From Crotalaria pallida (Eukaryota; Streptophyta; Magnoliopsida; Fabales; Fabaceae), in the NCBI GenBank assembly GCA_037953625.1, contig CM075653.1:104077639-104141638 (forward strand): a stretch of 64,000 nucleotides of DNA, given 5' to 3'. Below are positions 32,272 to 43,300 of the stretch, piece after piece. The notes under the pieces were generated by a model. The model was not told where the DNA came from. It searched no databases and saw only the letters and a list, made by a program, of their open reading frames with translations. The position numbers and the translations under genes were made by a program. The stretch's first letter is position 1. Every line of letters starts with the position of its first letter.

Positions 32272-32460
32272 ATGGCCAGATGCCTGCTTTGCATCGAGAT
32301 TCGCCCGCTCCGTGACGGTGCTTGGGAGTATCAGGATCACCGGGTTGTTTTTGAGGGTGAAGTAGAGATCACTCTCTACCATCCCAATCCCGTAGTTCGC
32401 TTTCGTCCTCGTAGGTTTCGTATTCCGATTATTCACGTTATGCACATACCCCGTGCATAG
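32272..32460 (+). CDS. Conserved small protein of element D (62 aa)
   Basis: The ATG at 32272 lies four bases after the acceptor-like CCCTTTTAG. The frame holds CIEIRPL, G-A-W-E-Y, DHR, EGEVE, YHPNP and RFRPRRFRIPII and stops with TAG after MHIPRA. It is collinear with the first 60 residues of the F protein. Against F, 22 of 42 identical residues are encoded by a different synonymous codon. The Pro-rich and acidic C-terminal part of F is absent, either lost by mutation or never present. Element C is inserted ~75 bp downstream. Function unknown. Confidence 0.75.
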   Translation: MARCLLCIEIRPLRDGAWEYQDHRVVFEGEVEITLYHPNPVVRFRPRRFRIPIIHVMHIPRA

Positions 32461-32535
32461 TGGAAGCAATCCGGAATTCGAAATAGTTATTCAGTTTTGG
32501 TTGGACGAAACCGGTGATCTCTGACTATGGAGTAG

Positions 32536-33047
32536 TGTGGTGGACCTGGCCGAGCTCAAAGCTCAACGGTCCGACCTCATCCTCCTACCAAGGTCCGACC
32601 TCCCAGTATGCTTGGCCGAGCTCAATGCTCAACGGCCGACCAGACATCAGGCATGGGCCGACCTCATCTTCCTATCAAGGTCCGACCTTCTTGTCCGACA
32701 CCACCCAAGATCCGACCTAGTCCGACACCGAGAGCAGGACAGCTCATCCAACCTTATCCACAAGGACAGCTCATCCAACCTTATCCACAAGGAGCTCATC
32801 CAACCTCATCCACTCACAGCTCAGTACAGGCTGGCCCTAATTGGGCCTCAAGCAAGCCCATTAGGGCAACCAGCTCTCTCCTATATATATCCCCCTCTCC
32901 CTAGGGGATAAGGTATGTCTCTCTCAACCTAAGAACTACGTGTGGCTTGATTCCCCTCTCATGGGATACGTAGGACCGGGGTCACCCTCGTCAGCTGCAT
33001 CAACCCCCAAACACCTCATGTGGTGCCTCCGATCTAGGGACATCACA
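32536..33047 (+). repeat. Element C 5' LTR (512 bp)
   Basis: Starts TGTGGTGGACCTGG and ends GACATCACA. TATA box TATATATAT at 32883-32891. Contains ~2 copies of the ggacagctcatcc word also seen in the A and B LTRs. Confidence 0.95.
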
Positions 33048-33066
33048 TTGGCGCCGTCTGTGGGGA
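33048..33066 (+). promoter_or_regulatory. Primer-binding site of element C
   Basis: TTGGCGCCGTCTGTGGGGA directly after the LTR, identical to A. Confidence 0.85.
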
Positions 33067-35860
33067 ACGATAAACTTCGATTCCCATCCACAATAAATTA
33101 AAAAAGAAATAAAAAATGAAGAAAAAATGCAGTTTTGGACCGTCGCAGTGAAGGAGAAAAAGAAATGAAGTGATGCTGGTCACGGGGAGCGACCATTCAT
33201 CGTGGTTGCCACCGGTGCTAACGGTTGATGCCGGCGCGTTATACACTGTCCATGGTTGCTGTTGGCGGAGGAACGATGCGGCGGTGCCCCACCATCATCG
33301 AAGAGCCTCAACCGCCCTCGCTGTTCTCATCTTCCTCGGTGGTCACAGAACCAGCCACGACAACCGAGCTGACAGAAGGAGGACACATCGTGGGGGGCAG
33401 CCACCACCAGCAACTTTGCCAACATGCAGAGCTTGCGTCTCCCACCCTCACCGTAACGCATCGTGACATGATTCCTTTCATGGTCTCCTTTTCGAGTTCG
33501 TCTCCTCCAACCCGATGCGGGAAGACGAAGGGAGACAACTGGATCTCGTCGATTCCACGTCGACACTGTCCCGGCAGCCCCGGTTGTTCTTCGTCTGGTG
33601 GCGGAGGTTGTCTTCTCCTCCATCTCCATCTGGACTCAAGATGTTCAAGTCCAATCAATGCCGCGACATCATCCCGGCGCTGCAAGCACAGTCACAGTGC
33701 CGCCGGTTTCTCTCTCCAACATCCCTTGGTGCTTTCGAACTTCTCCGTTCTCGCTTTCTATATTCGGTGGCCTTTCTATATTCGTGGTTGCTGTCCTCTC
33801 AGATCGCGATTATCACCGCACCGCCACCGCCACGAGTTATCAGATCTGGAAGTCGCGTGCACTCCCGCCGGCGTCCCGAACCACCATCTCTGCACCACCT
33901 TCGATCGGCCCTCCGCACCGTCGCTCCAGGTGCTCCGTTCGGCGCCGCCGCCATGTTGGCAACAAGCAGCTGCTGCTGCTGCACGGTTCGATGGAGAGAA
34001 CCTTAGGGTTCCCAAAAGCAAAAACGGGCCACTAGGCCCAAATCAAAAAAAAAAAAACAGCAACAATTACCTAACGGGCCAATAAGCCCAGGTTTAAAAA
34101 AAAATTAAAGAAGAAAAAGAAAGAAATAAAGAGGAGAGGATTGGGCTATCAACGACCATGGGCCCAACAACTCAATACTCATTCCTATATCAGGGTAGTG
34201 TTCTATATCAAGTCTTGCAAATTATTTTTATTATTACACGTCATTATTTTGATGCATGATTCACATTGGTCAAAAATATATCTTCGCCTGTTAAATCAAG
34301 TTCTCTGCTTTGAGCTCGTGTTCGGCTCCCTGTTTCGGATACATGTGCCGATCTCGTTCGATCTTCGGCAGTGTCATCCCTCTTTATATTTCGTACATCT
34401 GGAATATCGGAAACCACTCACTACTATTCTCTCCTCGGATTTACATGATTTTGAAAATCATAATCCGAGTTTACTATTCTCTCCTCGGATTTACATGATT
34501 TTGAAAGTCATAATCCGAGTTTACTATTCTCTCCTCGGATTTACATGATTTTGAAAATCATAATCCGAGTTTACTATTCTCTCCTCGGATTTTCAAGTTT
34601 CCCTCGCTCAACATCACACTAAGGAAAACGGAGGTCGGACATCAAAGCTCAACAAAGCCCATTCGAAAAGGACGGACTGCATACTCCTAATCCGACATAC
34701 CTCAATTCGACACTCTTCAATCCGACACCCCTCTCCTCATTTGAATCAGGGAAGAAATCCTAGTTCCCATATTATTTTCCTATCTCATCGCCTTTCTATG
34801 TGTTTACTTTGCATGCTTCTTGATATCGGTTTACCTGGTGCACTATTCTGACATGTGCTGTTAATCCTTGCTTCTTTATAGTTTCTCTACTTATCGCTTA
34901 TTATTTGGTATTCACCGTGTTGTCACATGACGTACTGTTAACCAAATCTTCTTGCTGTTAAACGTCCTTATATCTCTGCCTCTTCTGTTGTGATAGTAGG
35001 ATAATATTTGATTTCCGTTACCTCTCCTGTTGTCGTTTTTCACGAATTAAATGCTCTCATCTGGTTTGTTGCATGTTTATAAATGTCTTCTGTTATGGAG
35101 TATGATATACTTGAAATCGTGCATCACTTCGTGGACAATACTATCTTGTTGAATAATATCTTAAATTTCAATATTTGCCGCTTTCATATCTGTTGCGTAT
35201 GACTTGCTCGAATCATCTTGCTCTTATGTCAGTGTTTTATTCTTACCTACCAACAATCCTCATTGTTGTTATTTAATTACCATATATTATCATGAATCGT
35301 CAAATTTAACGACGATCACTGATTACTATTATTTTACATGTAATGAAAGGTTCAGGGAAAATGATGGTCGAAAAAAGGAAGGCCGAGGTGCTACGGCTGT
35401 CTCTGTTTCTGAACGAAGCCATCTTACGATCTCTATTCTCATCTCGGCTTGGATCTTTTTTGGACGAACTGCTATGTTTTCCTCTATTATCTTATTGGCT
35501 CCACTTTTTATCTCGGCTTGGATCTCCTTTGGTTTTCACAGGACCACCACGGCTTCTCGAAGGTGAACAATTCCAAAGGCATATATTATTTCTTAGTTCA
35601 TACTTATTTCTGAGCTCGGAGATTCTCTATTTCAAATTGCGCGGTTTATCGAAAAGGGAGGCCGGGCCACTATTATTCTCTTTATTTCATGATTATATCT
35701 GATCTGCCGAGCTGCTATTAATCTCTCTAATTTATGTTTATATTTGATCTGCCGAGCTGCTACTATTTTCTCGGATTCATGTTTCTATCTGATCGGCCGA
35801 TCTACTATTATTCATGTTTCTACCGAGCTCTTATCATCTCGACCCTACCTTTGTGGTAGA
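33067..35860. other. Unassigned interior of element C
   Basis: 33067-34085 is GC-rich and open in several frames at once on both strands (the longest is a 285-codon plus frame, ATG at 33228). No frame shows a domain or recurs in another element here, so I do not call a gene. 34100-35860 is AT-rich and contains the hairpin repeat at 34426-34590. Otherwise nothing recognised. Confidence 0.5.
34426..34590. repeat. 50-bp tandem repeat, each unit a hairpin
   Basis: Three full and one partial 50-bp units (ttctctcctcggatttacat...). In each, CTCGGATT-tacATGATTTT is followed by AAAATCAT-a-ATCCGAG, giving near-perfect arms of ~15 bp. One unit has AAAGTCAT, which changes an A-T pair to a G-T wobble pair. 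Confidence 0.9.
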
Positions 35861-35929
35861 ACGGTCCCCCCTGTCACCGCACTTACATGCATTCACGCAT
35901 ACAAGTCGGTACTAGTGCTACAGACAGTG

Positions 35930-36190
35930 CGTACGTACCAATCCTCTCATTTAGCGTTAGCCACCTAAATGTTGCACGGTGCTTATATACAGCGAACATC
36001 TTCCGAGATCGGCTTATAAGCTCAGGGTACAAGGGACACCCGGTAAAGTACAGCTTGCTGTGAAATGTTTTCACATAACTTCACTCAGCAACCTCTTTTA
36101 CACTGGGACCGAGGATAGCATCCGAGTTTCCTACCGCATTCACTTATATACAGCACCTTTTTTCAGAGGAAACCTTATAAGTTACTGCAC
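35930..36190. other. Conserved post-pol block in element C
   Basis: Matches A 9630-9930 and B 51040-51330 (shared words include CACCTAAATGTTGCA, CAAGGGACACCCG and TCACTCAGCA). It stands at the same place, next to the 3' end of the antisense ORF. Confidence 0.75.
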
Positions 36191-36193
36191 TGG

Positions 36194-37200
36194 TCAGGGG
36201 TAGACATCCGAAATCAAAAGGTTTAGACAACCACATCCTATGTGCAACAACTTGCGTTGGAAGTTCACTGTCCTCGGCGAATGGTGCAGGACCCGAGCTC
36301 TCCTTACTGCATACAGAGCACAACCCTCATCGGGTCTAAAACAATGATCAAAAATCCCTTTCTCCTTCTCGGCAAGGGGGGGAGGCAGGTTGTCAGCCGA
36401 GTTATCAACCTCGGCATTGTTGTTGTTGTAATCCACTAGCGTGCCGTCTTTAACCCTGAACATCTTGAGGCGAAGGTCAGGGTTGAGGATATTAATCTGA
36501 CTCACAGCATTCCCGAAGGTGTCAAAGATGTCGTCTGCCGACTTCTCTAGGTCAGAGAGGCATTCTCGGCCAATATTTTATGGACTGCACTTTCTTCACC
36601 TCTGCATTCCTCTTTGCCTTCCGTTGTGATAGAGGTCCCCTGTGAGCCTTGACAAGCTCGTCGGTTCGCTTACAGCTTGGCGTTTCCTAGGCTCCTTTGC
36701 ACAGACACCACGACCTTGCTCGGCGATTCCTTGCTTTGCATGCTTACCCTTGGTTTCCTCTAACACTTCCAAGTCCGAGCACCGCTGTTTCTTTAGAGGG
36801 GGAGATGTGGTCTCGTCATTGGTCGCATTTTCAACAAGCAACTATGTCCATGACGGCATCCTCCTTAACAAACTCAGCATTGTGCTAGCCTTTCATCCTG
36901 TGCTCGAGCTCTTCCGTCTTGTGCCATCACGGAGTTGGTCCAGCACCCAATCCTTGCGGTCGGACGTGCATAAATCACCATGGTTCTCGGAGACCTCGGT
37001 CATCATTCCTGTTGATGCTTTCACGGAAGGCGCTGTTGTTCTCGAATCAAAGGTTTTGAAAAGTAAAGGGGAGAGACACTCCCGACAACTCGTGAGATTT
37101 TGTCCGACTTCTTGAATTCCGAGAAACTCAGCAGTTGCGGTTAGCATGGATGAAGAAATTGACGCTACTTCTCTCCCATCCACAAGGAATCTGTTCATAT
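36194..37200 (-). pseudogene. Decayed antisense ORF of element C
   Basis: The minus frame 36505-36194 starts MSQINILNPDLRLKMF and runs on to LVDYNNNNAEVD and ADNLPPPLAE. It aligns with the C-terminal tail of the aORF in A (VLHMNQGLRIRY, MVDYENDGTEVD, EENLPNPLVE). Further minus frames (36841-36596, 37198-36893) lie where the central part should be, but the coiled coil and the gypsy-type domain are not recognisable. There are several frame breaks. Confidence 0.6.
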
Positions 37201-37264
37201 GACTACTCTCATAACTTCATCACCCTCATCTCGGAGCATCCCCAAATCCATTCTGGAACTCCCC

Positions 37265-37590
37265 CCCGCGGGAACTCGGTTCGAGATGTTCCTCACCGAG
37301 CTTGGACTCAGTTTGAGATGAACCTCACCGAGCTTGTACTCGGTTCGAGATGTTCCTTACCGAGCTTGTACTCGGTTCGAGATGAGCCTCACCGAGCTGG
37401 TGGCGGATCCCCCCGAGTCCTCGGTTAGAGATGTACCTCACCGAGCTTGCACTCGGTTCGAGATGTCCCTCACCGAGCTTGTACTCGGTTCGAGATGTTC
37501 CTCACCGAGCTTGTACTTGGTTCGAGATGAGCCTCACCGAGCTTCTGGCAGATCCCCCCGCGGGAACTCGGTTCGAGATCGAGGTACTCT
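37265..37590. repeat. 32-bp tandem repeat with CTCGGT/ACCGAG arms
   Basis: About nine units of ~32 bp (tcggttcgagatgttcctca then ccgagcttgtac), broken twice by a spacer with ggatccccccg. Each unit begins CTCGGT and contains ACCGAG, so neighbouring units are also inverted-repeat partners. It lies just upstream (plus sense) of the polypurine tracts. Confidence 0.88.
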
Positions 37591-38028
37591 TTCAGTTTCA
37601 TCATCCGAGCACAAAAGAGCACTATCAACCATCTGCAACACTCTTCCGAGCGGAAGGCCACGCCTGCAAGCATGTCTCTACCTCATCACCAACTCAGCAC
37701 TGATCAGACGGACGCAGAAAGGACCTCAACTCGGCACTGTCTCTACGACTCTTCCCAAGTTGGGGGGCTCACACGGCGGATCGACTTCTCCTAACCCGCC
37801 TTGCTATCCTTTGCTAGCCTTGAGTACATGATTGTGGACTAGTACTCAAACCCTTCCTAGAAGGTGGGGGGTACTTAGTGCTATGATTCTTAGTGCTATG
37901 CCTTCTTTCTCCTAACTTGGCTCGAGACTCACAAAGTCTTGCCGAGCCGGGACCTCGAGCAACGTCGCAACGTAGCTCATCATCCGAACTCCCTAAAACC
38001 TCGGAGCAAGGCTCAAATAGCCTTGACA

Positions 38029-38140
38029 GAGCTGGGGGGCTTATGTGGCGGACTCGGCCTATGTGGTGGACTTGGGAAAAGGACCTGAACCAAGACCTCG
38101 GAACAAGGCTTGATTGGCCTTGACCGAGCTGGGGGGCTTA
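38029..38140 (+). promoter_or_regulatory. Duplicated polypurine tract of element C
   Basis: GAGCTGGGGGGCTTA at 38029-38043 and 38126-38140. The first is followed by a false LTR start (TGTGGCGGACTCGG) 97 bp upstream of the true 3' LTR. Confidence 0.85.
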
Positions 38141-38652
38141 TGTGGTGGACCTGGCCGAGCTCAAAGCTCAACGGTCCGACCTCATCCTCCTACCAAGGTC
38201 CGACCTCCCAGTATGCTTGGCCGAGCTCAATGCTCAACGGCCGACCAGACATCAGGCATAGGCCGACCTCATCTTCCTATCAAGGTCCGACCTTCTTGTC
38301 TGACACCACCCAAGATCCGACCTAGTCCGACACCGAGAGCAGGACAGCTCATCCAACCTTATCCACAAGGACAGCTCATCCAACCTTATCCACAAGGAGC
38401 TCATCCAACCTCATCCACTCACAGCTCAGTACAGGCTGGCCCTAATTGGGCCTCAAGCAAGCCCATTAGGGCAACCAGCTCTCTCCTATATATATCCCCC
38501 TCTCCCTAGGGGCTAAGGTATGTCTCTCTCAACCTAAGAACTACGTGTGGCTTGATTCCCCTCTCATGGGATACGTGGGACCGGGGTCACCCTCGTCAGC
38601 TGCAACAACCCCCAAACACCTCATGTGGTGCCTCCGATCTAGGGACATCACA
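38141..38652 (+). repeat. Element C 3' LTR (512 bp)
   Basis: Matches 32536-33047 with about five substitutions and ends at the TSD AGTAG. Confidence 0.95.
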
Positions 38653-38714
38653 AGTAGTTGCAGTGGACCAGCAACCAGCTCTGATGATACCCTTTTCTTT
38701 TGAGTTTTACATAT

Positions 38715-38904
38715 ATTTTTTTTTTGGTTGCCCACCCGGTTCCCTAAGTACTACCTAGGTACATCCGGATCCGACCCGGGTCGCGTGCCTGGCTATGGCA
38801 GGTGAGTCTCCCAACATGAATTTTCTGCATTCACAAGGACTCGAACTCGAGACCTTGCTTAAGCGAGACCGAGCCGCTTACCACTCGTCCCAACCCATGT
38901 TGGT
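38715..38904 (-). mobile_element. tRNA-derived SINE
   Basis: 190 bp with an exact 12-bp TSD, AGTTTTACATAT (38703-38714 and 38905-38916). On the minus strand it starts ACCAACATGGGTTGGG, then has an A-box-like GTGGTAAGCGG and, ~35 bp on, a B-box GAGTTCGAGTCC (Pol III internal promoter), and ends in a run of A. These are the hallmarks of a plant SINE mobilised by LINE enzymes. It is inserted in the 3' part of D, ~60 bp after element C. Family name not assigned. Confidence 0.88.
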
Positions 38905-38916
38905 AGTTTTACATAT

Positions 38917-39333
38917 TTTTAATATTACTTTTGGTGAGGTATTATCAGAGTGTTTTATTTTCAATGGATTTGTACCTACTATGTATCAGACTTTTATCAC
39001 TTAATATCTATAACTAAGGTTCACTTCACGCATTTCAATATTCCGCTGGTTTTCGAATGAGCTTTGGAAATCCGGTATCGATCAGTTTTTAAAGAACATG
39101 CAATTGAGGGACTAAAGGTTCATTAACGAAAATAATATTTATTTCAAAAACCCTCGACTGCTTTTCAATGACTTATAACTTTCCGGATTTCAACTCTTTG
39201 ATTCTACTTACCAATTAAGTGTTTTAAAAAGAAAAATTTTTCCACCCAAATTTTTGGAAAACCTTACAAGTCCAAATGAATCGAGCGAAAACCTTTTCAT
39301 TTTTTTCATTTTCGAAAATAAGAGAGCGTGACA
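38917..39333 (+). other. 3' tail of element D
   Basis: AT-rich and non-coding, ending GAGCGTGACA. No gene seen. Confidence 0.6.
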
Positions 39334-39338
39334 AGAGG

Positions 39339-39518
39339 CAGCGCACTGTTCGTACACAAAACAGACATCATGATCGGTTTTACGGACCGGCGGCGGTTCG
39401 GCAGTTGCAGTGATCGGGATCGCGATTTGGGACCGTGATGGCGGCGCGGGTGGCCCTCCTGTTTTGCGTTGAAATCAGACGCGCTGAGGTGAGGGTCTGT
39501 GTGGTAGGGTGTGTTCAT
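39339..39518 (-). other. First half of the split sense ORF of element E
   Basis: ATG at 39518 on the minus strand, then 60 codons up to the D insertion; it continues in frame at 28820. Its position after the primer-binding site corresponds to the start of gag in A and B. The composition is basic (RRHH, KSRSRS, NRRRS), but no conserved gag residue is recognised. Confidence 0.4.
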
Positions 39519-39685
39519 CGTTCTTCTTTGTCAAGAACCGTGGAACCGGGGCGGTGATGACCCACGGACCTTGCTCGCACAGGGAACGGCACCGGGAACG
39601 GCACCGTGAACAACCACCCAGCACCACGTTGTGTTTTTTTTTGTGTGTTTGTGTTTGAACGTGGATGGGGATCGAACTTTATCGT

Positions 39686-39703
39686 TCCCACATACGGCGC
39701 CAA
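39686..39703 (-). promoter_or_regulatory. Primer-binding site of element E
   Basis: TTGGCGCCGTATGTGGGA on the minus strand directly after the 5' LTR; it fixes the orientation of E. Confidence 0.85.
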
Positions 39704-40295
39704 TGTAGTGTTCCATTGTTAGGGATACACCACGATGTGTGTTTAGGGTTGTTGCAGCTGACGAGGGTGACCCCGGTCCTACGTACCCCCAGTGATAAGG
39801 GGATCAAGCCACACGTAGTTCTTGAGAGAAGGGATGAGAGAACATTCTTGAAACCCTAGCTGTGATGAGCTATTTATAGGGTTTGGAGGAGGCTGATATG
39901 GGCCCTTTGGGCCCTGTATCAGAGTTGTGCTGAACCAGGATTCCGTGAGATAATATTGGATGATTATGCTTCTAGAATCTGGATAGGATCAACTAAAGAT
40001 CTCATGTCTAGGCTGTTGCGAGAATCTAGGAGAGATTTGCGGAAGGGATAAGAAGCCTCGGCGAACCTAAGCTTATCCACGAGCCGACGGTATGTCTCAG
40101 TCCTAGAGTTCCGAGCCTGATGGATTAGGGACCGATTGTAAGGCTCGGTTCCATCAAGTCCGAGCCTGGCCCTCTCGTATGCTCGGATCCCACGAGTCCG
40201 AGCGAAGGACTTTCATGACAGGTAAACCGAGCAAAGTGCCCATAAGGGAATCCTTTGGTGAGACTCGGGTCCGTATATGGTCGGTAGACCCTACA
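39704..40295 (-). repeat. Element E 5' LTR (592 bp)
   Basis: Partner of 23893-24484. TATA box on the minus strand (plus-strand ATTTATA 39872-39878). TSD CAATC follows at 40296-40300. Confidence 0.95.
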
Positions 40296-40300
40296 CAATC

Positions 40301-43300
40301 TATCATCCAACCCTTCTAAGTTTCCAACCATTAAAAGACCAAAAATATTTCTCATTCTCACCATTAAAACCGAATCATTCAAGAAGTTAGAACACAATCT
40401 TGTTCTAATTCTTAAAAAGGCCTAAACACTTAACCTTCATCATTCAAGGAGCATTTTCATTTTAGGATCTCTCATCTTCATCTAATCTCAAAGGATTTTC
40501 TACACCAAGAAAATTGAGAAATTTTGACTCATTTTACACTTCCATGTATATGAATATCGTGCTTGTGCTAGAAAAGCAAAAGAGGGTTTGAAATTTTATT
40601 AAAAACTAATTCTGCATTGGAATTCACTTTTTGTCGGTTTTGCATAACTTTTTCGTTTTAATTATGAATTGAATGATTCCAAAGCCAAAAATTTTGTAGA
40701 AAATTATTTTATCAATCTAGACATTATCTAGATGAAATTTGGAGAAGGATTTCGAAATTTGGCAATTTCTTTATTTATTTCCAATTCTTGAGATTTAACT
40801 AGTATTTTTACCATTTTAAGGTTTTGTCTTCTTGAAAAATAATTAGAAGAATTGTGAATTATTAATTCATATTTTTATTTTCATATACCTACTGTATAAA
40901 AGTGATTTAAATTTTATGAGGAGTTATTTTACACATACTTATCATATTTTACTCATTTATCATACATTAAGTATCCTAGAAGTCCCAAAATCCTACCTAA
41001 AATGGACTATACTTAGAATAAAATAATCCCCTACTACCTCCACCTATTGGCATGTCTAGCTCTACTCATGAGCTGCCAAGATTACTTTATTGGCATGCTT
41101 GGTCAGTCTTGGGCAGCCAAAAAGCCATATTTCAAGGCCAAAAGCATCCAACATAAGTAAAATACTTTTACACAACTTTTTGACCATGACCTTGTGGTCC
41201 CTTTATCTTGCACGCCTATGACCAGCCTTGGGAGGGGTTCTTCATTCAGATTTCATCCTTTATTAATTACACTTGAGATCCATATTCATTCATTTACTCA
41301 TTTCACTTCAGAGAACCAAAAAGAGCAAAATTCTTCTTCTCTTTTCTTGCCAAAAACGTGAGCATCAATATGGCTTTTAGGTCCAGATTTTTGTTCTTCT
41401 TCTACTCATTTTCCTCTCATTCAATTTATCATCCAACCATTCTAAGATTCCAACCATTAAAAGACCAAAAATATTTTCCATTCTCTCCATTTAAACCGAA
41501 TCATTCAAGGAGTTAGAACACAATCTTGTTCTAATTCTTAAAAAGGCCTAAATACTTAACCTTCATCATTCAATGGGCATTTTCATTTTAGGATCTCTCA
41601 TCTTCATCTAATCTCAAAGGATTTTCTAAACCAAGAAAATTGAGAAATCTTGACTCATTTTACACTTCCAAGTATATGAATTTCGTGCTTGTGCTAGAAA
41701 AGCAAAAGAGGGTTTGAAATTTTATTAAAAACTAATTCTGAATTGGAATTCACTTTTTGTCGGTTTTGGATAAATTTTTCATTTTAATTATGAATTGAAT
41801 GATTCCAAAGCCAAAAATTTTGTAGAAAATTATTTTATCAATCTGGACATTATCTATTTGAAATTTGGAGAAGGATTTCGAAATTTGGCAATTTATTTAT
41901 TTATTTCCAATTCTTGAGATTTAAATAGTATTTTTACCATTTTCAGGTTTTGTCTTCTTGAAAAATAATTAGAAGAATTATGACTTATTAATTCATAATT
42001 TTATTTTCATATACCTATTGTATAAAAGTGATTTAAATTTTATGAGGAGTTATTTTACACATACTTATCATATTTCACTCATTTATCATACATTAAGTAT
42101 CCAAGAAGTCCCAAAATCCTACCTAAAATGGTCTATACTGAGAATAAAATAATCCCCTACTACCTCCACCTATTGGCACGCCTAGCTCTACTCATGAGCT
42201 GCCAAGATTACTTTATTGGCATGCTTCATCATTCTTGGGCAACCAAAAAACCATATTTCAAGGCCAAAAGCATCTAACATAAGTAAAGTACTCTTACACA
42301 ACTTTTTGACCATGACCTTGTGGTCCCTTTATCTTGCACGCCTATGACCAGACTTGGGAGGGGTTCTTCATTCAGATTTCATCCTTTATTAATTACACTT
42401 AAGAGCCATATTCATTCATTTACTCATTTCACTTCCAAGAGAACCAGAAAGAGCAAAATTCTTCTTCTCTTTTCTTGCCAAAACCGTGAGCATCAATATG
42501 TCTTTTAGGTCCAGATTTTTGTTCTTCTTCTACTCATTTTCCTTTCATTCAATCTATCATCCAACCCTTCTAAGTTTCCAACGATTAAAAGACAAAAAAT
42601 ATTTCCCATCTCACCATTAAAACCGAATCATTCAAGGAGTTAGAACACAATCTTGTTCTAATTCTTAAAAAGGCCTAAACACTTAACCTTCATCATTCAA
42701 GGAGCATTTTCATTTTAGGATCTCTCATCTTCATCTAATCTCAACGGATTTTCTAAACCAAAAAAATTGAGAAATCTTAACTCATTTTATACTTCCAAGT
42801 ATATGAATTTCGTGCTTGTGCTAGAAAAGCAAAAGAGGTTTTGAAATTTTATTAAAAACTTTTTCGTTTTATTTATGAATTGAAAGATTCCAAAGCCAAA
42901 AATTTTGTAGAAAATTATTTTATCAATCTAGATATTATCTATATGAAATTTGGAGAAGGATTTCGAAATTTCGAAATTTCTTTATTTATTTCCATTTCTT
43001 GAGATTTAACTAGTATTTTTACCATTTTCAGGTTTTGTCTTCTTGAAAAATAATTAGAAGAATTATGAATTATTAATTCATATTTTTATTTTCATATACC
43101 TACTGTATAAAAGTGATTAAAATTTTATAAGGAGTTATTTTACACCTACTTATCATATTTTACTCATTTATCATACATTAAGTATCCTAGATGTCCCAAA
43201 ATCCTACCTAAAATGGTCTATACTTAGAATAAAATAAACACCTACTACCTCCACCTATTGGCACGCCTAGCTCTACTCATGAGCTGCCAAGATTACTTTA

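Larger units (their letters stand above)
32536..38652 (+). mobile_element. Element C: Tat-like non-autonomous LTR element
   Basis: The LTRs 32536-33047 and 38141-38652 (512 bp each, about five differences) are flanked by TSD AGTAG (32531-32535 and 38653-38657) inside D. Primer-binding site and duplicated polypurine tract match A and B. The 5.1-kb interior has no recognisable gag, protease, RT or integrase. It keeps the conserved post-pol block (35930-36190) and a decayed antisense ORF (36194-37200). It is therefore a LARD-like derivative that would need Gag and Pol from another element. Confidence 0.92.
28821..39333 (+). mobile_element. Element D: TGTAACATCC...GCGTGACA element with C and a SINE nested
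   Basis: It starts TGTAACATCCC and ends GAGCGTGACA, with TSD AGAGG (28816-28820 and 39334-39338) inside E. De-nested length is ~4.2 kb. There are no LTRs and no pol. It is related to F by its start (TGTAACAYCC then AATTTTA-TCCCG), by the leader/donor/acceptor/ORF order and by the small protein. Its long candidate intron is filled with two tandem repeats (30330-31090 and 31615-32040). Confidence 0.88.
23893..40295 (-). mobile_element. Element E: reverse-oriented Tat-like non-autonomous LTR element
   Basis: The LTRs 23893-24484 and 39704-40295 (592 bp each, about 14 differences) are flanked by TSD CAATC (23888-23892 and 40296-40300). The primer-binding site is on the minus strand beside the right LTR, and the polypurine tract beside the left LTR, so it reads right to left. 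With D removed it is ~5.9 kb. There is no protease, RT or integrase. It keeps a truncated antisense ORF (24870-25424) and a possible short sense ORF split by D. U5 of its LTR matches that of C, and the antisense ORF matches A and B, which places it in the Tat group. Confidence 0.9.

Noticed and set aside
33225..34085. 286-codon ORF in element C
   Set aside because: The region is GC-rich and open in several frames on both strands; no domain, no counterpart in A, B or E. Kept only as unassigned sequence.
38715..38904. tRNA gene (A and B boxes present)
   Set aside because: No cloverleaf is apparent, and the sequence ends in an A-tail with target duplications, so it is a SINE.
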